Of a stretch of 64,000 bases of DNA, positions 17,535 to 26,697 are shown one piece after another. Location of the stretch: assembly GCA_045106855.1 (NCBI GenBank), contig JBGCFI010000035.1, forward strand, positions 51,449-115,448, written 5' to 3'. A program made the translations under genes and the position numbers. The stretch comes from Granulosicoccus sp045106855 (GTDB taxonomy: Bacteria; Pseudomonadota; Gammaproteobacteria; Granulosicoccales; Granulosicoccaceae). Under the pieces are notes generated by a model that was not told the origin of the DNA, searched no databases, and saw nothing but the letters and a program-made list of their open reading frames with translations. How positions within the stretch are numbered: the first letter of the stretch is position 1; each line of letters opens with the position of its first letter.

Positions 17535-18635
17535 CTAAAATAAATCCTGTTGCCCGCTGGCATCTAATGGCTTAGGTGCTTTAAAAAGCGTTGTATCCAG
17601 AGAATCATCTGAGTGACTGGTTTTGAGACCGTAACGTTTGCATGCCAGTCTGAAAGTCTGTTGAATGAGATCGGCACGTGGTCCCGTTCCTGAAAAGCGC
17701 TGGCCAAAACTGCTGTCGTTCAAGTCGTTACCCTGGTTCTTGTCACCCCGAAGCATGCGAATGGCTTTTAATATTCTCTCGCTGCGCAAAGGATAATGTT
17801 CGTTCAACCATTCGGGAAAAAGTGTTGCAAGCTCATGTGGCAATCGAAGTAGCAGGCAAGTGGCCATCGTTGCGCCATGTTCGGCGGATTCCTTCATGAC
17901 TCGATCAATTTCCGGTTCATTGAGTGCGGGGATAATGGGTGACATGGAAACCCGAACGGGTATGTCTGCAGCAGCCAGGGTTTGCATTGTCCGTAGTCTG
18001 CGATGTGGAGCTGATGCCCTGGGTTCCAGCAAATGGGCAAGTTTGTTGTCTAGGGTTGTCAATGAGATGGCCGCTGTCACCAGGTTTAACCGCGCGAATT
18101 CCTGTAACAGATCGATATCTCGCTCTATCAGCGAAGACTTGGTAATCATGTACACCGGATGACGGCATTCGAGCAGAACTTCCAGTAATTGGCGGGTAAT
18201 CTTGTGTGTTCGCTCGAGAGGCTGATAGGCATCGGTGTTGACGCCAATGGCTATTGGTTTACATTGATAGGAGCGCTTGGCCAATTCATTACGTAACAGC
18301 AGCGCGGCGTTTTTTTTGACATACAACAGACGCTCGAAATCCAGCCCAGCGGAATGACCAAGGTAGGTATGCGATGGTCTGGCAAAGCAATAGATACATC
18401 CGTGTTCGCATCCCCGGTAGGGATTAATGGACTGGTCAAAATGAATGTCTGGAGACTGATTACGCGAGATAACCGTCTTGGCGCGATCCTCATACCAAAG
18501 GGTCTGTAGCGATGATTCCTCGGCCATATCGCTTTGCCAACCATCGTTGACATCGATACGTTGCGTTGGCTCGAAGCGTCCGACGGAGTTGCTTTGTGCG
18601 CCGCGACCCCGTCTCGCTCGAGGAGTATTATGCAT
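17535..18635 (-). CDS. PA0069-family radical SAM protein (spore-photoproduct-lyase-like)
   Basis: A 366-residue radical SAM protein. The [4Fe-4S] motif C-x3-C-x2-C is at C76, C80 and C83 (YRGCEHGCIYC), followed by the family segment FARPSHTYLGHSAGLDFE and a TIM-barrel body (VYMITKSSLIERD, VSMSPIIPALNEPEI). The family is related to spore photoproduct lyase and is thought to act in DNA repair or nucleic acid modification, but the substrate is unproven. Start ATG 18635 removes a 13-codon extension. A LexA-type box lies 15-34 bases upstream, pointing to SOS control. Confidence 0.9.
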   Translation of the reverse strand: MHNTPRARRGRGAQSNSVGRFEPTQRIDVNDGWQSDMAEESSLQTLWYEDRAKTVISRNQSPDIHFDQSINPYRGCEHGCIYCFARPSHTYLGHSAGLDFERLLYVKKNAALLLRNELAKRSYQCKPIAIGVNTDAYQPLERTHKITRQLLEVLLECRHPVYMITKSSLIERDIDLLQEFARLNLVTAAISLTTLDNKLAHLLEPRASAPHRRLRTMQTLAAADIPVRVSMSPIIPALNEPEIDRVMKESAEHGATMATCLLLRLPHELATLFPEWLNEHYPLRSERILKAIRMLRGDKNQGNDLNDSSFGQRFSGTGPRADLIQQTFRLACKRYGLKTSHSDDSLDTTLFKAPKPLDASGQQDLF

Positions 18636-18649
18636 GAACAAATCCAATA

Positions 18650-18669
18650 TACTGTATGCAAAAACAGTG
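18650..18669 (-). promoter_or_regulatory. LexA (SOS) box upstream of the radical SAM gene
   Basis: TACTGTATGCAAAAACAGTG matches the gammaproteobacterial LexA pattern CTG-N10-CAG (CTG 18652-18654, CAG 18665-18667), including the TACTGTAT left half. It ends 15 bases before the radical SAM start, a normal place for a repressor. The match is seen in sequence; LexA binding is inferred. Confidence 0.7.
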
Positions 18670-18940
18670 TACAATCACTCATCGCCGCTTGCAAGGCCCG
18701 GACGAGTCAACATTTCGATGAACTGTCAGGCGTGTTTTCCCTTAGTTGTCTCCCGGTAGCTAGTGTTGAATCGAAACAAACGGAAATTTACTCCTCATCG
18801 AAAAACTACCAAAATCCACTAATCGTGTGTGCCAACCCTGAGAAAACCTGAAAAATAACCTGATCTCACCTCTACGGTACAATTGTAGTCTCCGCGAAAC
18901 GGATACAGCGGTTACTAAGATTTGGCCGAGAGTTATAGAA

Positions 18941-20788
18941 ATGACTGCGATTTTCAAACGCTGCACTGACGCGGCATTGGCATTGGTACAGCCGTACGAC
19001 TCTTCGGGGGAAGCGCCATCAGCCCAGGTATGGCCGTACCTGAAATCGCATATACTTCCTTTGCGGCGTGTGTTGTTGTTGAGTATTTGCATTACCGTAT
19101 TTGCCGCTAGTATTGAGGTCTGGCTTATAAGTTACGCGGGATGGTTGATCGATGTGTTGGCTGCAACTCCCGCCAGTCAAATCTGGGATCAGCATGGATA
19201 TGATTTATTGTTTGCCGCACTGATTGTACTTTTGCTACGGCCGGCATCTCAATTTATTCGGCATGCTGTCAATGACATAGGCTTCCAATGTAACGCCGCT
19301 ACACTTTTTCGCTGGCGTGCACATGAGCATATTTCGCAGCAATCAGTAGGTTGGTTTCAACAGGATCTCACCGGGCGAACTGCAACCAGACTGGTTGATA
19401 TTGGAAACTACGCATCGGATGTTATTTTTCATCTATTCAACACATTGGCCTTTGGACTGGTGTACATGGTTGGTATCGTCATGCTGATGGCTGGAACTGA
19501 CGTTCGTCTTGCCTTACCACTGTTTTTCTGGCTGGCGTTGTATATCGGGCTAATGGTCTTTGTTATTCCAAGAATGGTTCGGGCCCAGCAAAAATTCCAA
19601 AGTGCCAAGTCAGCTTTGGTCGGTCATGTAGTTGATAGTTTTTCGAATTTTGATACTCTAAAACTCTTTGCGGATCATGAAAGTATCGTAAAAGATCATA
19701 AGGCTGATCTGGAAAACACGCGAAGGGCCTTGTTTGTAACAAGAAAAATAGGGGTTTCGCTAAGGACGACGATCACGGTGCTTGAAGGTGTGATCATGGT
19801 CGGGTTTGTGGGCTATGCCATTCTGCTATGGTCTAAAGGGGCTGCTTCAATCGGAATCATCGGTGCGACAGTCGCATTGAGCCTAAGAATAACGACAATG
19901 GCTGAATGGATACTTGATTCCGTCTGGGTAATATTTCAGCGCGTGGGTAGCTTGCGAGAAGCGCTGAAAACCGTTGCGCAGCCAACTACGATACCTATTA
20001 AAGCTGAAGCTCCTTTATTGGAAGTGTCCGGTGGAGAAATTACGATTACCAACGTAAGGCATCATTATGGATTAGACCGAGGAGGGCTTAATGATGTCTC
20101 ATTGACGATTGGATCGGGAGAAAAAGTGGGTCTTGTAGGTCGCTCCGGTGCGGGCAAGTCTACTCTGGTGAATCTGATTCTGCGCTTTTTTGAAACCGAA
20201 AGCGGCGAAATAGAAATTGACGGACAGGAAATAGGTAGCGTTGATCAGGACAGCCTGCGGGCGGCAATCGGCATGGTCTCTCAACAAGCAGCCTTGTTGC
20301 ACCGATCTGTTCGAGACAACATTGCACTGGGCCGCGGCGACATTACGTTCGATCAGATAATAAAAGCAGCCAATGAGGCAAGGGCGCATGATTTCATCAT
20401 TCAGCTAAAGGACAATGCAGGACGTAGTGGTTACGATGCCCACGTTGGAGAGAGAGGTGTGAAGCTTTCAGGTGGCCAACGGCAAAGAATAGCGCTGGCA
20501 CGAGTCATTCTGAAAGATGCCCCTATTCTGATTCTTGATGAGGCAACCAGTGCGCTGGATAGTGACGTGGAGGCCGAAATCCAGCAATCCCTGCAAGCGA
20601 TCATGCGCGACAAGACAGTGATTGCCATAGCACATCGATTATCGACAATTTCGCAAATGGATCGAATACTGGTTATCGATGATGGAAAAATTGTTGAACA
20701 GGGTAGCCATGAGAAATTGCTAAGTGCTGATACGCTTTACGCAAAATTCTGGAATCGCCAGTCAGGTGGGTTCATTGGTTTGGATTAG
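18941..20788 (+). CDS. ABC exporter, fused membrane and ATPase domains (MsbA-like)
   Basis: A 615-residue half-transporter that would work as a homodimer. The N-terminal 350 residues carry six membrane segments (for example VLLLSICITVFAASIEVWLISYAGWLIDVLAA). The ATPase domain has Walker A GRSGAGKST, Q-loop (MVSQQA), signature LSGGQRQR, Walker B ILILDEATSALD and H-loop IAHRLS. All catalytic motifs are intact. The exported substrate is unknown; lipids, peptides or drugs are typical. It stands alone, divergent from the radical SAM gene, so the 300-base spacer must hold both promoters. Confidence 0.92.
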   Translation: MTAIFKRCTDAALALVQPYDSSGEAPSAQVWPYLKSHILPLRRVLLLSICITVFAASIEVWLISYAGWLIDVLAATPASQIWDQHGYDLLFAALIVLLLRPASQFIRHAVNDIGFQCNAATLFRWRAHEHISQQSVGWFQQDLTGRTATRLVDIGNYASDVIFHLFNTLAFGLVYMVGIVMLMAGTDVRLALPLFFWLALYIGLMVFVIPRMVRAQQKFQSAKSALVGHVVDSFSNFDTLKLFADHESIVKDHKADLENTRRALFVTRKIGVSLRTTITVLEGVIMVGFVGYAILLWSKGAASIGIIGATVALSLRITTMAEWILDSVWVIFQRVGSLREALKTVAQPTTIPIKAEAPLLEVSGGEITITNVRHHYGLDRGGLNDVSLTIGSGEKVGLVGRSGAGKSTLVNLILRFFETESGEIEIDGQEIGSVDQDSLRAAIGMVSQQAALLHRSVRDNIALGRGDITFDQIIKAANEARAHDFIIQLKDNAGRSGYDAHVGERGVKLSGGQRQRIALARVILKDAPILILDEATSALDSDVEAEIQQSLQAIMRDKTVIAIAHRLSTISQMDRILVIDDGKIVEQGSHEKLLSADTLYAKFWNRQSGGFIGLD

Positions 20789-20874
20789 TCTATGAGAGTC
20801 CCAGGCGACTATCATGAGAAACTACCGTTTCCATCCTGATCGGCGATTACTCAGTTAACAAGGGGATTTTAAAA

Positions 20875-22617
20875 ATGACCGATGTACCCGGTAAAGACAT
20901 CAAGTCTCTGCGCAGTGCTAGATGGTTTGCACCGGATGACTTACGCAGCTTCGGCCACCGATCCCGGCTGATGCAGATGGGTTATGCGCCCGCGGATTGG
21001 GAAGGACGACCGATCATTGCCATTATCAATACCTGGTCTGACCTCAATCCGTGCCACGCTCATTTTCGCAGCAGGGTAGATGACATCAAACGAGGTGTTC
21101 TTCAGGCAGGCGGATTTCCTGTCGAGCTACCCGCTTTGTCCGTCGATGAAAGTTTTACCAAACCCACGTCCATGTTGTATCGCAACTTGCTGGCCATGGA
21201 AGCCGAGGAGCAATTGCGTTCTCACCCTGTAGATGGTGCTGTGCTGATGGGCGGTTGTGACAAGACAACGCCCGCATTGCTGATGGGTGCATTGTCTGCG
21301 GGGTTGCCGATGATCTTCATGCCGGCAGGTCCCATGTTGCGTGGCAACTACGCCGGTCAGATTCTCGGCTCTGGCTCTGATGCATGGAAGTATTGGGACG
21401 AGCGACGTGCCGGTAACATCTCTGACGAAGAATGGTTAGGCATTGAAGGAGGTATCGCTCGTTCGTATGGCACGTGTATGACCATGGGTACGGCGTCCAC
21501 CATGACAGCCATCGCTGAAGCACTGGGTTTTACCATGCCAAATGCATCGGCCATGCCAGCGGCAGATGCCGGCCATATGCGCATGGCCAGTGATTGTGGC
21601 CGTCGTATTGTCGAAATGGTTTGGGAGGATTTATCACCAGATCGTATCCTTACGAATTCAGCTATGCGCAATGCGGCCATTGTCGCTATGGCTACCGGCT
21701 GTTCGACCAATGCAGTGGTTCATCTTATCGCGATCTCCCGTCGGGCAAACGTGAGCCTTACACTTGATGATCTGGATATGCTGGGCCGGGAGACACCACT
21801 GATAGCGAATGTGCGTCCATCAGGTAAAGATTACCTGATGGAAGACTTCTACTATGCCGGTGGCCTAAGCGCATTGATGCTCGAACTGGGCAATAAACTT
21901 GATGTTAGCGCTTTGACCGTAACAGGCAAAACCCTGGGTGAAAATATCAGTAGCGCCAGAGTATTTAACGCGGATGTCATCAGGCCGCTGTCTAACCCTG
22001 TTTATCACGAAGGTTCGCTCGCCATATTGCGTGGCAACTTGTGCCCCGACGGGGCTGTCATAAAACCTGCGGCATGTGACCCGAAATTTTATGTGCACGA
22101 AGGCCCGGCGTTAGTGTTCGATAGTTACCCGGAAATGAAATTGGCGGTCGATGATGAGAACTTGCAGGTCACGCCACAGCATGTCATGGTACTAAGAAAT
22201 GCAGGGCCGCTAGGAGGTCCCGGTATGCCGGAGTGGGGCATGTTACCAATCCCCAAAGCGCTGATCATGCAAGGATATAGAGACATGCTGCGCATTTCAG
22301 ATGCGCGAATGTCCGGCACTTCCTATGGTGCCTGCGTTCTCCATGTCGCTCCTGAATCGCATGTGGGCGGACCATTGGCCTTTGTACAAAATGGTGACAT
22401 GATCCGGTTGGATGTACCCAACAGGCGTCTTGACATGCTGGTGGATGAAGATGAACTTGCTGCGCGAAAGGCTGCATGGGTGCAACCTCCTGCACCTTAT
22501 GCAAGAGGTTACGGATGGTTGTTCTCACGTCATGTTACGCAGGCGAACGAGGGCTGTGACTTTGATTTTCTGGAATCCGGCTTTGGTCCTGCTGCCGATG
22601 AGCCGGTTATCTTCTAG
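20875..22617 (+). CDS. Sugar-acid dehydratase of the IlvD/Edd family (arabinonate/xylonate type)
   Basis: A 580-residue dehydratase that removes water from an aldonic acid to give a 2-keto-3-deoxy acid. Cysteines C60 (NPCHAHF), C128 (GGCDKT) and C201 (GTCMTM) stand where L-arabinonate and D-xylonate dehydratases ligate a [2Fe-2S] cluster, and the length fits that subgroup rather than IlvD or Edd proper. This is family knowledge applied to visible residues; the exact sugar acid is uncertain. An AACAAGGGGA ribosome site precedes the ATG by a few bases. No aldolase or sugar dehydrogenase is adjacent. Confidence 0.9.
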   Translation: MTDVPGKDIKSLRSARWFAPDDLRSFGHRSRLMQMGYAPADWEGRPIIAIINTWSDLNPCHAHFRSRVDDIKRGVLQAGGFPVELPALSVDESFTKPTSMLYRNLLAMEAEEQLRSHPVDGAVLMGGCDKTTPALLMGALSAGLPMIFMPAGPMLRGNYAGQILGSGSDAWKYWDERRAGNISDEEWLGIEGGIARSYGTCMTMGTASTMTAIAEALGFTMPNASAMPAADAGHMRMASDCGRRIVEMVWEDLSPDRILTNSAMRNAAIVAMATGCSTNAVVHLIAISRRANVSLTLDDLDMLGRETPLIANVRPSGKDYLMEDFYYAGGLSALMLELGNKLDVSALTVTGKTLGENISSARVFNADVIRPLSNPVYHEGSLAILRGNLCPDGAVIKPAACDPKFYVHEGPALVFDSYPEMKLAVDDENLQVTPQHVMVLRNAGPLGGPGMPEWGMLPIPKALIMQGYRDMLRISDARMSGTSYGACVLHVAPESHVGGPLAFVQNGDMIRLDVPNRRLDMLVDEDELAARKAAWVQPPAPYARGYGWLFSRHVTQANEGCDFDFLESGFGPAADEPVIF

Positions 22618-23089
22618 CTTGATCTACTGCATTGAAACGAACTCTACTGGTCGGCTGATTCCGGAGATAAACCAGGGTCTACGATGCGCGTAAGGTGTTC
22701 TGCTAAATTAACTCGTCCCATGTTTGTTTTCGATGTGCATGCTGTGTCCAGTTGATGGGTTCGGACACGACAATGAGATGTGAGTCAAAAGTAATAGCGG
22801 GTAAGGGCGAGATATATGTATAAAGTTATAGTTTATAGGTGGCAAGAGACAGGCAGCTGGAAGCAACTCAGGTCAACACGATACAAGCCACTGGATAACT
22901 TGGTGTGACACTAACATTTGTTGAGAAAAAGCCATTTTTTTAACAAAAATTGCGTGTGACCCTTAACTTTAAGCAACCTTGATTTCGGATTGATCTATTG
23001 AAATATTAGTGCCGTAAGCTCATGGTGGTTTACCGAACATATTCCAAAAAAAAGTCTCTCACAAAACTACAACGGCACATCTCTAAATA
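22618..23089. other. Intergenic stretch, no gene seen
   Basis: About 470 AT-rich bases between the dehydratase and the FAS1 gene. It contains short A/T tracts near 22920-22960 and 23040-23055 but no recognisable gene, RNA or strong hairpin. Confidence 0.4.
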
Positions 23090-24274
23090 ATGATTTCACC
23101 AAACCGAAAACTAACCATCCCACTTGCAGCCATTGCGCTGGTTACGACAATGGGGGCCGCTCATGCCACTTCAAATCACTGGTATGGACATCATGGTCAC
23201 GATAGCTCACGGGGAACAATCACTGAGATTGTCAGCAGTAGTGGCGATGAGTTTGACAATAACGACTTCGATTTCGATATCTTGTTGCAGGCTGTCAAGG
23301 ATGCTGGCTTGGCGGATGCATTGTCTGATAGAGATTCTGATCTAACATTGCTGGCACCGTTTGACAAAGCCTTCATTCGGCTCGCGCAAGATCTGGGTTA
23401 CGGTGGGGATGATGAAGCGGGTTCGTATGACACTATTGTTGCGGCTCTAACAGGCTTGGGTAATGGTGATCCCATCCCGGTGTTACGAATTGTGCTGCTG
23501 TATCACGTTGTTCCAGAACGAGCACGTGCGCGTAATCTATCGTACCGCGATAGCATAGCAACCTTGCTAGAAGGTGGCACAATAACTCCCGACCGATGGC
23601 GTCTGATTGATAACGAACCTGATATCAGAAATGCCGTATTTGTCAGGCCTGCAAATAGAAGAGCAGCTAATGGCTATATTCATACGATTAATCGCGTAAT
23701 GCTGCCTGTAGATATTCCCGGCAACACAATTAGCCCCACTGCCACTATCGCGGAAATAGTATCTGCCAGCGCTGGTGAGTTTGATAGGAACAGGCGGGAC
23801 TTTGACATCCTGTTAAATGCGGTGATAGCTGCAGATCTGGTTGGTGCTCTGTCAGATCCGGCGGCGGACTTGACGGTTTTTGCGCCCACCGACAGAGCAT
23901 TCCTGCGTTTAGCTCGTGATCTCGGATACAGAGGCTACAGTGAATCAGGCGCGTTCGATGCCATCGTTGCAGCGCTTGACGAGTTGAGTGGCGGTGACCC
24001 TATTTCGTTGTTAACAGATATTCTTCTTTATCATGTGTCGCCAGGCAGCAAAACTTTAAAAGAGGTTACTGATGCTGAATCCGTTGATACGTTGCTAGCG
24101 GATGCAACATTCGAATCTTTCGGTACGTTCCTTGTTGACAACGCACCAAAGTTACGCGCTCCCAACATGCTTTCATCAGCAAGTAATATCCGGGCAACAA
24201 ACGGTATTGTCCACACCATAAACCGTGTATTGGTCCCGGTGGATATAGCACCATCAAGAAGATACTGGCATTAG
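23090..24274 (+). CDS. Secreted protein with two fasciclin (FAS1) domains
   Basis: A 394-residue secreted protein. After a signal peptide (IPLAAIALVTTMGAAHA) come two tandem FAS1 domains, about residues 40-210 and 215-390. Each shows the family's H1 and H2 boxes: DLTLLAPFDKAFIRLAQDLGY with LLYHVVP, and DLTVFAPTDRAFLRLARDLGY with LLYHVSPG, then NGYIHTINRVMLPVDIP and NGIVHTINRVLVPVDIA. FAS1 proteins mediate adhesion or matrix contacts. The near-parallel domains suggest internal duplication. No anchor is seen, so it is likely free in the periplasm or released. Confidence 0.9.
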   Translation: MISPNRKLTIPLAAIALVTTMGAAHATSNHWYGHHGHDSSRGTITEIVSSSGDEFDNNDFDFDILLQAVKDAGLADALSDRDSDLTLLAPFDKAFIRLAQDLGYGGDDEAGSYDTIVAALTGLGNGDPIPVLRIVLLYHVVPERARARNLSYRDSIATLLEGGTITPDRWRLIDNEPDIRNAVFVRPANRRAANGYIHTINRVMLPVDIPGNTISPTATIAEIVSASAGEFDRNRRDFDILLNAVIAADLVGALSDPAADLTVFAPTDRAFLRLARDLGYRGYSESGAFDAIVAALDELSGGDPISLLTDILLYHVSPGSKTLKEVTDAESVDTLLADATFESFGTFLVDNAPKLRAPNMLSSASNIRATNGIVHTINRVLVPVDIAPSRRYWH

Positions 24275-24303
24275 TGCCTGTTGGATTTTAACGAAGTATG
24301 GAT

Positions 24304-24327
24304 GTGGCCCAAGCCTGGTTGGGTCAC
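24304..24327 (+). terminator. Hairpin after the FAS1 gene
   Basis: GTGGCCCAA pairs with TTGGGTCAC (one mismatch) around a 6-base loop, 30 bases after the stop, followed by GTTCTCT. A moderate terminator candidate. Confidence 0.4.
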
Positions 24328-24410
24328 GTTCTCTAGCATGAAGGGCTCACCTGGACGTTGCTATGGTTGTTCAATTCAGGAATAGAAGTCGTTGCAAGAT
24401 TTACGTCTAG

Positions 24411-24475
24411 CCTGGACTATTCATGAAACGCCGAATGTTACCGGAAGGGTTTGGCGATTTCATGAATAATCCAGG
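24411..24475. repeat. 65-bp element with 22-bp imperfect inverted ends
   Basis: The left end CCTGGACTATTCATGAAACG mirrors the right end CGATTTCATGAATAATCCAGG with two differences. The two arms enclose about 20 bases. It resembles a pair of transposon terminal repeats with nothing between them (a MITE-like remnant) or a REP-type hairpin. No transposase is present, and no flanking target duplication is clear. Confidence 0.5.
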
Positions 24476-24562
24476 CAAGGGTGTGCTGCCTGGTGCATAT
24501 ATGTCCGCGTACAAACATCCGCACCTAATGAACAGTGTAAAATCAGCAAGAAGAAAACGCTG

Positions 24563-24916
24563 GTGTATATTTTGAAGAAAGCGGATAGAAAGATAGAGCG
24601 CAAAATTGTCAGAGCATTGACTGATATCTGCAATTGCCTGAAGCCAGATACTGAAGGGTTCAGTTGGTTAACGCATTTTGTAGACTATGCGAATGCGTCA
24701 AATAGCCTCCGAATTGTTTGTGTTTTTGACACAGATCAGGCTTTGAACAGAGCCCGAGACGCAGGGTTCATCCAACGCTTTCCAACCTTGGCGAAGAACC
24801 AGTTGGAAACAGAGGGGCTTGACATTCTACATATCGAGAAAGTCGTGTATTTTGATACTGTGGAAAATGGTGCTGATGTCAGTGACACACGGTGGTGCAG
24901 AAAATACGCCAGATAG
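24563..24916 (+). CDS. Hypothetical protein, 117 residues
   Basis: A small soluble protein starting with GTG at 24563 (TTG 24572 is an alternative), with a purine-rich AGAAGAAA before it. Composition is gene-like: an N-terminal basic helix (KKADRKIERKIVRALTDICNCLKP), then a stretch with beta character (SLRIVCVFDTDQALNRARDAG, LDILHIEKVVYFDTVENG). No signal or membrane segment. I do not recognise the family, but many environmental bacteria carry such conserved orphans. Confidence 0.6.
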   Translation: MYILKKADRKIERKIVRALTDICNCLKPDTEGFSWLTHFVDYANASNSLRIVCVFDTDQALNRARDAGFIQRFPTLAKNQLETEGLDILHIEKVVYFDTVENGADVSDTRWCRKYAR

Positions 24917-24919
24917 GCC

Positions 24920-25096
24920 TCAGAGTGATGCTCCATCCACTTTGCTTTGGTAGAACTCCGGGTCGCAGACAAGCGTATCGCTACCGACAGGATCCTCCCC
25001 AAGGATCCAGGCATCACGGTTGGCTTTAGCGGTCGTAAAACTGCCTGCTCTGGCCGGCTAGTAGACCTCACCGCGGTGCCTGCCGTAGCAGGGCGC
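24920..25096 (-). pseudogene. Possible gene remnant with an in-frame stop
   Basis: On the minus strand one frame reads like protein, including NRDAWILGEDPVGSDTLVCD, ending at 24920, but it is interrupted by a TAG at 25058-25060 and has no start. The bases upstream of that stop (YGRHRGEVY) continue the protein-like reading. I do not recognise the family; this may be the decayed end of a gene. Confidence 0.25.
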
Positions 25097-25145
25097 GATT
25101 ATCGCTAATTTCAGGCGGAACCAGATTGACTATACTAAAACGGCT

Positions 25146-25173
25146 AATGCCGGAAGGCCGGCTTTCCGGCATT
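25146..25173. terminator. 10-bp-stem hairpin between convergent genes
   Basis: AATGCCGGAA pairs with TTCCGGCATT around an 8-base loop. It lies between the plus-strand small gene (ends 24916) and the minus-strand YceK-like gene (ends 25312). The stem is strong but T-runs are poor. Confidence 0.45.
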
Positions 25174-25311
25174 GTAGTAACAGATTGAGAACACTGGCAG
25201 CATGTTTCAGGGTGTAAAAGACCAGCCTGACTCGCCTGTTAAATTCAATATTCTAATTCCAGTGTTTATGCTGGACTTTTACAAGATTAAAACAACCTAG
25301 ATAAATTGTTG

Positions 25312-25653
25312 TCAGTGGCGATAGATTAAGGCTGCCGGCAGGGTGTAACCCAGCACCAGGATATCTAGCGCCGCGCTAAACGGTAAATCGAGCAAAGGAT
25401 ACGTTGGCGGGGAAACACCGTATCGTTGCGACACAGCTGTTTCATTTTTCAGGGACGCCAGATTAAGTCTGACACCACTTAGCACCAGAGGTTTGCCCAC
25501 GTGCACGGGTTGGCCGAGTGTGGATGTTGTTGCGCAACCACCGAGTGAAGAAAACAGTGATAACAGTAGAAGTGCTTTGGCTGAATAGTTAGCGAACTGA
25601 TTACAAGGTAATCGGGCTGTTCCGGACCAGGAAATACGGTTTAATGCATGCAT
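25312..25653 (-). CDS. YceK/YidQ family lipoprotein
   Basis: A 113-residue lipoprotein. The signal ends in the lipobox LGGC, and the mature part ends with the YceK/YidQ family hallmark PLLDLPFSAALDILVLGYTLPAALI. Function is unknown in the family. The frame is open to 25662; ATG 25653 is the likelier start, preceded by TTGATCACC. It follows an outer-membrane barrel gene by about 95 bases on the same strand and may share its promoter. Confidence 0.82.
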   Translation of the reverse strand: MHALNRISWSGTARLPCNQFANYSAKALLLLSLFSSLGGCATTSTLGQPVHVGKPLVLSGVRLNLASLKNETAVSQRYGVSPPTYPLLDLPFSAALDILVLGYTLPAALIYRH

Positions 25654-25747
25654 GGTGATCAATTCTCTCAGCTAGTGTTAAATTAAATCACATAGTCGAA
25701 GTACGAAGCATTCACAGCATACTGTTTTTACATCACTAATTCATACG

Positions 25748-26518
25748 TTACAAACTATAGCGTGCTGTGACTAGAAATGAATTGAACCAGGCAAAGTTAT
25801 ACACATCGTCTGTATCCGCACCGCCCTCTAGTGTGCGTACTTCAACGCCTAACCTCAGTGTATCAGTTGTCTGATAATTCAGACCAATACCCAGATCGAT
25901 AGCACGGCCTGGACCACCAGCTAGACCATCCAGATCGGCACTGATGGACAAAGGACTATTGAAGCGGTATTCGCCAGCGAGATGTAGTAACGGCACGAAC
26001 CCGACATTATCATCAGAACTACTTGCCCCGTTTTGTGTCAGTTTAATTTCGGCATCGCGAACTTTTAGTGTGCCGCCTATCCATAAATCCCAATTATCAT
26101 GTGCGCGTAAGTGATATCGGTAGCCTAAGCGCCATGAGTTGAAGCGATACTCACCTGTAACAGCCTGGTCCATTGAGAAAGTGCCGCCTGCGAAAAGAAC
26201 AGGTTCCGTTATGATCCCCACCTCACTAAAATTAAGCGGTGCTAGAAGCACACGAATAGCATGTCGATCGCGAACATTCCAGATGCCCTCCAGGCGTACC
26301 CCAGGCCATGGTCCGGAGCCTGTTACCTCGTTTAACGAAAAGCGCGTACCTTCATTGTCATTGGGTATCTGGATATCGTTGCTTGACTGCCAGACACCAC
26401 CCAGTGATAGCTTTAGTTCGAAAGTGCTGTTATTTGCAGCAGCGTTGTTCGTCGCAAGCAATGCTCCTGGCAGGACAAGGTACCTGATTGTCCTTGAGAG
26501 CGTTTGAAGAATTGACAT
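25748..26518 (-). CDS. Outer-membrane beta-barrel protein, unknown role
   Basis: A 256-residue protein with a signal peptide (about residues 1-28) and alternating hydrophobic/polar strands typical of a small beta barrel (HAIRVLLAPLNF, SWRLGYRYHL, WDLWIGGTLKVRDAEIKLTQ, FVPLLHLAGEYRF, LRLGVEVRTLEGG). It ends in ARYSL rather than a terminal aromatic residue, but the last strand (FLVTARYSL) keeps the barrel pattern. Porin-like or OmpW-like function is possible but unproven. It is followed by a YceK-type lipoprotein. Confidence 0.75.
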   Translation of the reverse strand: MSILQTLSRTIRYLVLPGALLATNNAAANNSTFELKLSLGGVWQSSNDIQIPNDNEGTRFSLNEVTGSGPWPGVRLEGIWNVRDRHAIRVLLAPLNFSEVGIITEPVLFAGGTFSMDQAVTGEYRFNSWRLGYRYHLRAHDNWDLWIGGTLKVRDAEIKLTQNGASSSDDNVGFVPLLHLAGEYRFNSPLSISADLDGLAGGPGRAIDLGIGLNYQTTDTLRLGVEVRTLEGGADTDDVYNFAWFNSFLVTARYSL

Positions 26519-26697
26519 GATTGTTACGTGTTAACGGAGTGGTGAGAAGATGCTATTAGTACGAGCCTTCTTATGCGCATGATCATATCAGCGACCGCTT
26601 ACCTCAGACACGCCTGATGCTGCGTGCGCCACTTTGATTTTTTGTAAGGTAGACGTGCTGAAATCGTTGAAATACAGCGCACACAAACTCCAATTCC

